Shown one piece after another: positions 8,850 through 15,860 of a DNA stretch of 64,000 bases; position 1 is the first letter of the stretch, and every line of letters begins with the position of its first letter. The stretch comes from Halopseudomonas xinjiangensis (GTDB lineage: Bacteria; Pseudomonadota; Gammaproteobacteria; Pseudomonadales; Pseudomonadaceae). The notes under the pieces were generated by a model. It made no database searches, was not told the DNA's origin, and saw only the letters and a program-made list of their open reading frames with translations. A program made the translations under genes and the position numbers. Location: assembly GCF_900104945.1 (NCBI RefSeq), contig NZ_LT629736.1, forward strand, positions 3,375,001 to 3,439,000. Reading direction: 5' to 3'.

Positions 8850-9770
8850 ATGCCTCGTGCGATAAAAGTCAGTCTTGCTTCGGACAAGAGTCAGTCTCTG
8901 GTTGATCGGCTACTGTCCATCGAGGGTGTGATAAGTATCGACCTGCAGCGAGGCGCGTCGATAGCGCCGGCCGGCGACGTGGTATCCATTGCCGTGGTCA
9001 ATCAACGCACGCGTGCCGTCTTGGACATGCTCGATGACCTCGATGTGACGCGGCAGGGAAGCATCCAGATGAGCGCGCTCACCAGTGTGGTGAGTCGCGG
9101 CAATCAAAGCCTGGTGAACAAGGAGTCGGACGAGACTGTGTGGGACGAAATGGCCTTCATGCTGCGTACCGATACCAATCCGTCGCTCAACTACATTCTG
9201 GCAATGTCCCTTGCTGGTGCCATTGCCGCAGGGGGACTCTGGACTGACACCTTGCACGTGATCGTAGGCGCCATGCTCATCGCTCCAGCCTTCGAACCGC
9301 TTGCCCGCCTGCCGTTTGGCCTGATTGTCGGAATCCGCGAACTGGTGCCGACAGGTCTCAAGTCGATGGTGGTCGGTAATCTGGCGATGATTGTCGGGGC
9401 GGTGTTATCGACTCTGGTGCTGGCGTGGTGGAGTCCTGGCGCCAGCGACGCCTTTGTCGGGAATCAATGGGTGTCCTTTTGGAGCAACATCACGTTTAAC
9501 AGCCTGTGGACCTCTCTCTTCGGTGGCATCGCCGGCGCGGTAGTCATCAGCGCACAGAAGTCGGTACTTACCACGGGCGTGATGGTCACCCTTGCACTGA
9601 TTCCGAGCATGTCGCTGGTCGGGATGGGGATCGTCGCTGGAGATTTGGGGCTCATGGGTATGGCGGCCTTGCGCTGGCTGCTCGACGCCCTGCTGGTTAT
9701 CGTCACATGCGCGTTGGTTTTCGGGTTCAAACATCGCTTCCTCCATCGTCGCCACGAAGCGAGCAGCTAA
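8850..9770 (+). CDS. DUF389 (TIGR00341-type) integral membrane protein
   Basis: A 306-residue membrane protein of unknown function. Residues 1 to about 95 are soluble and carry an ACT-like pattern (R-A-I-K-V-S-L-A, then S-I-A-V-V). From about residue 110 on there are several hydrophobic segments, beginning with the family-typical block S-L-N-Y-I-L-A-M-S-L-A-G-A-I-A-A-G-G and the conserved V-G-A-M-L-I-A-P. The start at ATG 8850 is preceded by GGGAGAAAGG. It stands 127 bases after the response regulator on the same strand, so co-transcription is possible. Confidence 0.86.
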   Translation: MPRAIKVSLASDKSQSLVDRLLSIEGVISIDLQRGASIAPAGDVVSIAVVNQRTRAVLDMLDDLDVTRQGSIQMSALTSVVSRGNQSLVNKESDETVWDEMAFMLRTDTNPSLNYILAMSLAGAIAAGGLWTDTLHVIVGAMLIAPAFEPLARLPFGLIVGIRELVPTGLKSMVVGNLAMIVGAVLSTLVLAWWSPGASDAFVGNQWVSFWSNITFNSLWTSLFGGIAGAVVISAQKSVLTTGVMVTLALIPSMSLVGMGIVAGDLGLMGMAALRWLLDALLVIVTCALVFGFKHRFLHRRHEASS

Positions 9771-9980
9771 TGGCGACCAGATGTGGTCCGCCAGTTTAAC
9801 TTGGAAAGACTTTTGCATGCATATTCGGGACATGACCCGTCGACGGTTCTTGGTCATGGCCATCAGCTGTGCTAGTTTTGCCAGCATGACGGATGCATTA
9901 CAGAGGGAATTTCAGGCATTTCCGGGTATCATCCCGGCCTCGTTTATTTGACTGGCGAAAGCCCAGATGGAAACCGATAC

Positions 9981-10748
9981 GTGACCCCGCCGGCCCTGGA
10001 AGTGCGCAACCTGCACAAACGCTATGGCGACCTTGAAGTACTCAAGGGCGTTGATCTTGTTGCCCGCGACGGCGACGTCATTTCGATCCTCGGCTCTTCC
10101 GGCTCCGGAAAGAGCACTTTGCTGCGCTGTATCAACTTGCTGGAGAATCCGCAGCAAGGCCAGATTCTGGTGGCCGGCGAAGAGCTGAAGCTCAAACCGG
10201 ACAGGGACGGTGAACTGCAGGCTGCAGACAGCAAGCAGATCAATCGTCTGCGCGCCCGAGTAGGCTTCGTCTTCCAGAGCTTCAACCTCTGGCCGCACAT
10301 GAGCGTTCTCGACAACATCATCGAAGCTCCGCGCCGCGTGTTAGGCCAAAGCAAGGCTGAAGCTGTGGCCGCTGCCGAAGTGTTTCTGGAAAAAGTCGGC
10401 ATCGCTGACAAGCGTGACTCCTTTCCCGCCCAGCTGTCCGGTGGCCAGCAGCAACGCGCGGCGATCGCCCGCACCTTGGCCATGCAGCCGCAGGTAATCC
10501 TCTTTGATGAGCCGACCTCGGCGCTCGATCCTGAAATGGTGCAGGAAGTACTCAGTGTGATTCGTGCGCTGGCAGATGAAGGACGGACTATGCTCCTTGT
10601 TACGCATGAAATGCGTTTCGCCAGGCAAGTATCCAGTCAGGTCATATTTCTTCATAAGGGCCAGGTGGAAGAAATCGGTACCCCCGAGCAGGTGTTCGAC
10701 AGCCCCGTATCCGAACGGTGCAAGCAGTTCATGTCCAGCCATAGCTAA
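9981..10748 (+). CDS. Amino-acid ABC transporter ATP-binding protein, HisP/AotP type
   Basis: ATPase subunit (255 residues) of a polar amino-acid importer. It has the Walker A motif G-S-S-G-S-G-K-S-T, the Q-loop in V-F-Q-S-F-N-L-W-P-H-M, the signature L-S-G-G-Q-Q-Q-R, Walker B V-I-L-F-D-E-P-T-S-A-L-D and the H-loop V-T-H-E-M. The extra loop between Walker A and the Q-loop (L-K-L-K-P-D-R-D-G) is typical of the HisP / arginine-transport branch. I chose GTG 9981, with GGA about nine bases upstream; an in-frame TTG at 9948 is the alternative. It is the first gene of a four-gene transporter operon. Confidence 0.95.
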   Translation: MTPPALEVRNLHKRYGDLEVLKGVDLVARDGDVISILGSSGSGKSTLLRCINLLENPQQGQILVAGEELKLKPDRDGELQAADSKQINRLRARVGFVFQSFNLWPHMSVLDNIIEAPRRVLGQSKAEAVAAAEVFLEKVGIADKRDSFPAQLSGGQQQRAAIARTLAMQPQVILFDEPTSALDPEMVQEVLSVIRALADEGRTMLLVTHEMRFARQVSSQVIFLHKGQVEEIGTPEQVFDSPVSERCKQFMSSHS

Positions 10749-10762
10749 AGGAGCAGTAACCA

Positions 10763-11515
10763 ATGAAGAGCTACAAGAAGGTCTTGCTGGCCGCCGCGGC
10801 AGCCATGTTGATCCAGATTCCGGCCATGGCGGCGGAAACTCTGCGCATCGGTACCGAAGGCGCCTATCCTCCGTTCAACGAGATCAACAACAAGGGTGAA
10901 GTGGTCGGTTTCGATATCGATATCGCCAAGGCACTGTGCGAAGAAATGGGCACCGAATGCACGGTGGTCACCTCTGACTGGGACGGCATCATCCCGGCAC
11001 TGAACACCCGTCGCTTCGACTTCCTGGTCGCCTCCATGTCGATCACTGACGAGCGCAAGCAGGCAGTGGATTTCACCGATCCCTACTACACCAACAAGCT
11101 GCAGTTCGTTGCGCCGAAGGACGAAGAGTTCAAGATCGACGAGCAGAGCCTGAAGGGCAAGACCATCGGTGCCCAGCGCGCGACCATCGCTGGCCAGTGG
11201 CTGGAAGAGAACCTGTCCGACGTGGTCGAGATCCGCCTGTATGACACCCAGGAAAACGCTTATCTGGACATGAGTTCCGGCCGCATCGACGGTGTGCTCG
11301 CGGACAGCTTCGTGCAGTACGAGTGGCTGCAGAGCGACGCCGGTTCGGACTTCGAGTTCAAGGGTGAGCCGGTGTTCGACAACGACAAGATCGGCATTGC
11401 CGTACGCAAGGGCGATCCTCTGCAGGAACGGCTGAACAAGGCGCTGGACGCGATCATCGAGAACGGCACCTACGCCGAGATCAACGCCAAATACTTCCCT
11501 TTCAGCATCCGCTGA
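10763..11515 (+). CDS. Periplasmic amino-acid-binding protein of ABC transporter
   Basis: A 250-residue family-3 solute-binding protein. Residues 1-23 form a Sec signal peptide with a predicted cut after A-M-A. The mature part begins E-T-L-R-I-G-T-E-G-A-Y-P-P-F-N, the standard ligand-lobe start of basic or polar amino-acid receptors, followed by G-F-D-I-D-I-A-K-A. AAGGAG precedes the ATG. A stable hairpin directly after the stop may protect this mRNA so the binding protein is made in excess over the membrane subunits. The ligand (arginine, ornithine, lysine or histidine) cannot be decided from sequence alone. Confidence 0.95.
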   Translation: MKSYKKVLLAAAAAMLIQIPAMAAETLRIGTEGAYPPFNEINNKGEVVGFDIDIAKALCEEMGTECTVVTSDWDGIIPALNTRRFDFLVASMSITDERKQAVDFTDPYYTNKLQFVAPKDEEFKIDEQSLKGKTIGAQRATIAGQWLEENLSDVVEIRLYDTQENAYLDMSSGRIDGVLADSFVQYEWLQSDAGSDFEFKGEPVFDNDKIGIAVRKGDPLQERLNKALDAIIENGTYAEINAKYFPFSIR

Positions 11516-11524
11516 TTCGACTGG

Positions 11525-11544
11525 GCGGGCCCTTCAGGGCCCGC
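11525..11544 (+). repeat. Hairpin after the binding-protein gene
   Basis: Perfect 8-bp inverted repeat GCGGGCCC / GGGCCCGC with a four-base loop, nine bases after the stop and without a T-run. It is the type of structure that stabilises the upstream mRNA or causes partial termination inside transporter operons. Confidence 0.7.
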
Positions 11545-11557
11545 AACTGATCCTGAC

Positions 11558-12250
11558 ATGCTCGATTTGCAAGGTTTTGGTCCGGCCCTGATCGAAGGGA
11601 CCTGGATGACGATTCGTTTGTCCCTCGCCTCGGTTGCGCTGGGACTGCTGCTCGGCCTGGCCGGAGCCAGCGCCAAGACTTCTGCCAATCCGCTGTTGCG
11701 CGGGTTGGGTGGTTTTTACACATCCGTCGTCCGCGGGGTGCCGGAAACGCTGTGGGTGCTCATGGCCTACTTCGGTACGGTGTCGATGATGAACTGGATC
11801 GGCAGTCATTTCGGCAACCCGTATCTGACGCTTAATCCGTTTCTGGCAGGCACGCTCGCCCTGGGCCTGTGCTTTGGTGCCTATGCCACCGAAGTGTTTC
11901 GCGGCGCCTTGCTCGCGATACCGCCGGGCCAGAAGGAAGCCGGGCTCGCGCTTGGCATGTCGAACATGCGCATTTTCTGGCGGATCACGCTGCCCCAGTT
12001 GTGGCGCGTCGCCCTGCCCGGGCTGGGCAATCTGTACCTGATCCTGCTCAAGGACACTGCCCTGGTCTCGCTTATCACCCTGGATGAGCTGATGCGCAAG
12101 GCACAGGTAGCTGCGAACTCGACCAAGGAACCCTTCACCTTCTACTTCACCGCGGCGTTGATCTATCTCGCGCTCACGGTCGTCATCATGGCTGCGCTGC
12201 ACTGGTTCGAGCGGCGTGCCAATCGCGGCTTTACGAGGACGGAGCTATGA
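11558..12250 (+). CDS. ABC transporter permease, HisQ type
   Basis: Inner-membrane permease subunit of 230 residues for the same amino-acid importer. It has several hydrophobic segments and the cytoplasmic EAA loop that contacts the ATPase (K-E-A-G-L-A-L-G-M-S-x-x-x-x-F-W-R-I-T-L-P). The N-terminal part P-A-L-I-E-G-T-W-M-T-I-R-L-S is typical of the HisM/HisQ family. Its stop overlaps the next permease by ATGA, which implies coupled translation and equal amounts of the two membrane subunits. Confidence 0.94.
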   Translation: MLDLQGFGPALIEGTWMTIRLSLASVALGLLLGLAGASAKTSANPLLRGLGGFYTSVVRGVPETLWVLMAYFGTVSMMNWIGSHFGNPYLTLNPFLAGTLALGLCFGAYATEVFRGALLAIPPGQKEAGLALGMSNMRIFWRITLPQLWRVALPGLGNLYLILLKDTALVSLITLDELMRKAQVAANSTKEPFTFYFTAALIYLALTVVIMAALHWFERRANRGFTRTEL

Positions 12251-12948
12251 CCTGGGCCGAGCGTTGGGAGCTCGTCGTACGCTTCGGTCCGCAATTGTGG
12301 GACGGGACCCTGGTCACGTTGCAACTGGTGGGGATCGCGGTATTGGCCGGCCTGTTCATCGCCATCCCGCTGGGGCTGGCCCGTGCGTCGAAACACTGGT
12401 ACATCCAGGCGCTACCCTACAGCTACATCTTCTTTTTCCGCGGCACACCCTTGCTGCTGCAGTTGTTTCTGGTCTATTACGGGTTGTCTCAGTTCGAGGT
12501 GGTGCGCGACAGCTTCCTCTGGCCATTCCTGCGCGAGCCTTACTGGTGTGCGCTGCTGACCATGACGCTGCACACCGCAGCCTATATTGCTGAAATCCTG
12601 CGTGGTGCCATCCAGTCGGTACCGCCAGGTGAAGTGGAGGCGGCGCGCGCGTTGGGCATGTCGCGCAGCCAGGCGCTGCGCTACATCATCCTGCCACGTG
12701 CGATTCGTATCGGTCTGCCAGCCTATGGCAACGAGGTAATCCTCATGCTCAAGGCCAGTGCTGTGGTCTACACGGTCACGCTGATGGACGTGATGGGGGT
12801 GGTGCGTACCATCAACTCCCGTACGTATCAGTACGAGCAGTTCTTTATGGTTGCCGGCCTGATCTACCTGGTGGTCACCATTGTGTTTACCCAGTTATTC
12901 AAACTGGTTGAACGCTGGTTGAAGGTCGAGGCCAGCCGCAGGCGCTAA
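12247..12948 (+). CDS. ABC transporter permease, HisM type
   Basis: Second membrane subunit of the importer, 233 residues, with the family features Y-I-F-F-F-R-G-T-P-L-L-L-Q and the EAA loop V-E-A-A-R-A-L-G-M-S-R-S-Q-A. It starts inside the stop codon of the HisQ-type gene (ATGA). The methyltransferase gene begins only one base after its stop, so the whole set 9981-14149 is probably one transcript. Confidence 0.94.
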   Translation: MTWAERWELVVRFGPQLWDGTLVTLQLVGIAVLAGLFIAIPLGLARASKHWYIQALPYSYIFFFRGTPLLLQLFLVYYGLSQFEVVRDSFLWPFLREPYWCALLTMTLHTAAYIAEILRGAIQSVPPGEVEAARALGMSRSQALRYIILPRAIRIGLPAYGNEVILMLKASAVVYTVTLMDVMGVVRTINSRTYQYEQFFMVAGLIYLVVTIVFTQLFKLVERWLKVEASRRR

Positions 12949-12949
12949 C

Positions 12950-14149
12950 GTGAGCCATGCCGAGCAATTCGAGGCGCTGGACGCCTGGCTGAGCGAATAT
13001 CAGGCGGTCTGGCGTGCGCGTCCCTTTGTGCAGCATCGTCTGCCCTGGGAGGCAGACTGGACAGAGTTGTCCACGGCGCTACGCGCACGCGCGCTGGAGC
13101 AGGCCGAGGCCGACCACGGCGATCCCCATCGGCTCGATCTGCCAGCACCGTTCCCCGCGCTGGCAGCGACCTCCCGGCGCCTGAGCCGCTTGCCCGACTG
13201 GTCCTCCAGCCCGCCGCCAGTCCCGCTCAATCTGTCGGCGCATATTCCAGGCCGCAAATGGCAACAGATCCAGCATTTCGCCCACATCACCTCGCTTACG
13301 CTGACTGAACCTGCCGCCAAATGGGTCGACTGGTGCGCAGGGAAGGGCCATCTTGGTCGATTGCTCGGCTGGCGCTCTGCCGCGCCGGTGATGTGCCTCG
13401 AACGCGACAGGCAACTCAACCATGACGGTGCGGAGCTCAGTCGGCACTGGCAGGTGTGCGCCGAGCACGTCGAGGCGGATGTTCTGGCGCCTGAAACCTG
13501 GGGCAGGCTCGCAGCAGAGCAGAGCGTAGTCGCTCTGCACGCCTGCGGCGATCTGCATGCCACGTTGCTTCGCCAGGGCGCCGCGGCCGGCTGCCGACAG
13601 CTGACCTTATCGCCGTGTTGCTACAACCGCATCGCCTCGCCAGCGTACGAACCCATGTCCGCGCTTGGTCGCCACGCAGCCGTGTCGCTCAGTCGGGAAG
13701 ATCTCGGATTGCCGTTGCAACAGACGGTCACCGCAGGCAGGCGGGTGCGGGCGCTGCGTGACCGGTCGATGGCATGGCGCCTGGCGTTCGACCTGTGGCA
13801 GCGTGAGGCTCGCGGGGTGGATGAATACCTGCCGACGCCGTCCCGGCCGGAAAGCGCGCTCGCCTGCGGGATGCCGGCGTTCTGTCGCGATCTTGCCGCC
13901 CACCATAAGCTGGCGTTGCCTGAACCTGAGAATTGGGCAGTGCTTGAAGCCCACGGCTGGCAGCGGCTGGCCATCGCCCGCAATCTGGAACTGGTTCAGG
14001 CTCTGTTCCGGCGTCCACTCGAGGTGTGGTTGCTCCTCGATCGGGCGCTGTATCTAGAAGAGCAAGGCTACCGCGTCAGGCTCGGCCAGTTCTGCCCCGT
14101 CGAACTCACCCCGCGTAACCTGATTCTGCTGGCTGAGCGGGCTTCCTAA
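12950..14149 (+). CDS. Class I SAM-dependent methyltransferase, Methyltransf_32-like
   Basis: A 399-residue protein. The centre has the SAM motif V-D-W-C-A-G-K-G-H-L-G-R (about residue 125), followed by an acidic residue in C-L-E-R-D, then L-H-A-C-G-D-L-H and the conserved cysteine motif L-S-P-C-C-Y. This set resembles the family that includes the methyltransferase part of eukaryotic GSTCD and METTL25-type proteins (from memory). Substrate unknown. It starts with GTG one base after the permease stop, so it is translationally linked to the transporter although no functional link is obvious. Confidence 0.82.
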   Translation: MSHAEQFEALDAWLSEYQAVWRARPFVQHRLPWEADWTELSTALRARALEQAEADHGDPHRLDLPAPFPALAATSRRLSRLPDWSSSPPPVPLNLSAHIPGRKWQQIQHFAHITSLTLTEPAAKWVDWCAGKGHLGRLLGWRSAAPVMCLERDRQLNHDGAELSRHWQVCAEHVEADVLAPETWGRLAAEQSVVALHACGDLHATLLRQGAAAGCRQLTLSPCCYNRIASPAYEPMSALGRHAAVSLSREDLGLPLQQTVTAGRRVRALRDRSMAWRLAFDLWQREARGVDEYLPTPSRPESALACGMPAFCRDLAAHHKLALPEPENWAVLEAHGWQRLAIARNLELVQALFRRPLEVWLLLDRALYLEEQGYRVRLGQFCPVELTPRNLILLAERAS

Positions 14150-14187
14150 CAGCTCATCACCATCCTGTGTACGGCTTGCTAACAGAC

Positions 14188-14236
14188 TTATCCACAGCAT
14201 GGCCTCGACGGGGTTATCCCCGACGGCTGTGCATAA
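14188..14236. promoter_or_regulatory. Pair of inverted DnaA-box matches
   Basis: TTATCCACA on the plus strand at 14188-14196 and TTATGCACA on the minus strand at 14228-14236; both fit the DnaA-box consensus TTATNCACA exactly. Between them is the small palindrome CGGGG-TTAT-CCCCG. The rest of the 340-base gap between the methyltransferase gene and tRNA-Thr shows no gene. Whether DnaA binds here is unknown; the site is far from any gene typical of oriC. Confidence 0.5.
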
Positions 14237-14450
14237 CATTGTTGAAGACTTCTTGGTAATCGCTCACAAGCCCCGCGGGGCGTGGTCTCGCGCCGATCGA
14301 TCAAAAAACGAGCTCTGTGAATGACTGTAGAAACAACGAGTTGGAGCTCACTTATGAAGTCAAGCTCGAAAAACTATTCACAAGTGAGCCAGCTTCGCTT
14401 CGGCGCCCTTACGCAGATGAATATTTTCTACATTCCCGCCCTCTGCGGGG

Positions 14451-14478
14451 TTTACAGATAAGCCAGCACCGATATAAT
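14451..14478 (+). promoter_or_regulatory. Sigma-70 promoter of tRNA-Thr
   Basis: TTTACA at 14451-14456 (5 of 6), a 16-base spacer and a perfect TATAAT at 14473-14478. The tRNA begins nine bases after the -10 element. Confidence 0.9.
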
Positions 14479-14487
14479 GCAACCCGC

Positions 14488-14563
<76 letters not shown>

Positions 14564-14579
14564 AGAAATAAACGACTTA

Positions 14580-14606
14580 GGCTCGCTTAACAGGCGGGCC
14601 TTTTTC
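14580..14606 (+). terminator. Intrinsic terminator after tRNA-Thr
   Basis: Seven-bp stem GGCTCGC / GCGGGCC (one G-U pair) with a seven-base loop, followed by TTTTT. Confidence 0.85.
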
Positions 14607-15441
14607 GTTTCTGCGATTGGGTACCACTTCGGGTACCGCCACCTCGTTAGTAGCTGTCTACTGCTTTCCGCTGTTTTCGCCGACTTTTCGCCTGACCGCG
14701 CCTGCAAGACCAAGCGAGTCAAGGTTGCGTGAAACCGTCAGACAGGAAAGATCTCGCCCCAGGCTCGGCGGCTTGGTGAGCCGCTCCTGCCTCCCACCAT
14801 CTCGGCCTGCGCCAATAAAGTGTCGATCGCGCACGCGTTTCCAGGCGACTGACGGAACTTTGTTCCTCCAACACAGTCCATCCGCTGATAGCACATTGCC
14901 TTGAGGGATCGACATGGATGAGAACAAACGTGGTTGGGTCTGGGCATATCGCAAGGTGCGCGGTTGGCACGTCTCTGGTGTGCAAGCTTGCTACCGGGCG
15001 ACTCGTTTCGCCTTGACCGGCGATAGCGGCTCGTTTCACAGTCACGGTGGATGGCGCAAGTCGCGGCTCACGCGCGGCTGACAGATGAAGAATCATCGAG
15101 CGGCGCCGCGCAAAGCAGCGCGCGACGCGTAGTTCTCGGCGGTGTACGCACGGCCGTTGCCTAAGCCCGGCGTCAACGGTGCGACGCGTGCTGGAATGGA
15201 TCAATCCACCATCAGGTTCCTTTCTGAAGTCATGGTTGGGGCCTTGCTGCGCTGGCAGGGCTTATTTCTTATGAGCGATTTCCGTGCTGCCTCCCTTGCC
15301 CTTGTCGTCTCACTTCAGCGACGCGCAAAAAATATCGACAGACTGTTCGCTTAAAACGAGCCTGGCTTTGAGTTTGCCAGTACAACTCCTTCCTTTCGTG
15401 AGCGATGCACGAGTCTGATGCCTCGTTTCCGAACTCGCGCT
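14607..15441. other. Gene-poor stretch between tRNA-Thr and the flagellar locus
   Basis: About 830 bases with no convincing gene apart from the 55-codon frame listed separately. Longer open frames here have no recognisable domain or good start. It lies between a tRNA gene and a large accessory locus, which is where remnants of a former integration are often found, but I see no integrase fragment and no repeat of the tRNA end. Confidence 0.4.
14914..15081 (+). CDS. Possible small protein, 55 residues, unknown function
   Basis: An ATG with GAGGGA seven bases upstream opens a 55-codon frame. The product is rich in Trp, Arg and Tyr (K-R-G-W-V-W-A-Y-R-K, then G-W-H-V-S-G) and strongly basic, with no hydrophobic segment. 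It is the only frame with a reasonable ribosome site between tRNA-Thr and the PilZ gene. Function unknown; it may be a gene remnant or not translated at all. Confidence 0.35.
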   Translation: MDENKRGWVWAYRKVRGWHVSGVQACYRATRFALTGDSGSFHSHGGWRKSRLTRG

Positions 15442-15468
15442 TAAGGAATCCCAGCACCTGGTCGCTCT
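15442..15468 (+). promoter_or_regulatory. LafS (sigma-28)-type promoter of the PilZ gene
   Basis: TAAG, exactly 15 bases, then GTCGCTCT. It matches the motif found before all three flagellin genes and flgM in this window (TAAT-N15-GTCGCYYN) and is a variant of the general sigma-28 consensus TAAA-N15-GCCGATAA. The ATG of the PilZ gene follows 47 bases later. Confidence 0.6.
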
Positions 15469-15515
15469 TTGATTTAAGCTTTTGCAAAACGGACAGGAAC
15501 AGAGGGAACACGCTC

Positions 15516-15860
15516 ATGCGCGGTCAAAGTCGTATTGTTTTCAGGGCGGTCTTTCGCATCAAGGTGAGTGACCGCGCCACTGGCGAGTTGGTGGGCTACG
15601 TCGGAGATATTTCCGAGCGGGGACTAAGAGTGTTGAGCGACACGCCCGCCGTGGCCGGAACGACCATCCAATGGCGGCTGCGCATGCGCAGGGACGATGG
15701 TTTCCAGTCGGTCGACATCGACGGCCACTGCCTGTGGTCGCGGCAAAATGCCCGGAGCGGTCAGCGCGAGTCGGGCATTCGCGTGGATCAGCCGAACGAG
15801 GCGTTCGTGCAGCTGGTCGAGAGTCTCCGTGCGCGTAGAAAGGCGAAGCAGCCGGCCTAG
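15516..15860 (+). CDS. PilZ-domain protein (predicted c-di-GMP receptor)
   Basis: A 114-residue cytoplasmic single-domain protein. The c-di-GMP-binding pattern is present: R-x3-R (Arg6/Arg10, and again Arg10/Arg14) and D-I-S-E-R-G at residues 31-36 (the D/N-x-S-x-x-G motif). PilZ proteins next to flagellar genes often act as brakes, like YcgR on FliG/MotA, or as regulators. The upstream promoter resembles those of the flagellin genes, which links it to the lateral system. The start at ATG 15516 is preceded by GAGGG at a somewhat long distance. It is convergent with flhA, and the two stop codons share the palindrome CTAG at 15857-15860. Confidence 0.82.
   Translation: MRGQSRIVFRAVFRIKVSDRATGELVGYVGDISERGLRVLSDTPAVAGTTIQWRLRMRRDDGFQSVDIDGHCLWSRQNARSGQRESGIRVDQPNEAFVQLVESLRARRKAKQPA

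Noticed and set aside
9772..9795. Imperfect hairpin after the DUF389 gene
   Set aside because: Arms GGCGACCA and TGGTCCGCC pair with a bulge and there is no clear T-run, so a terminator is not well supported.
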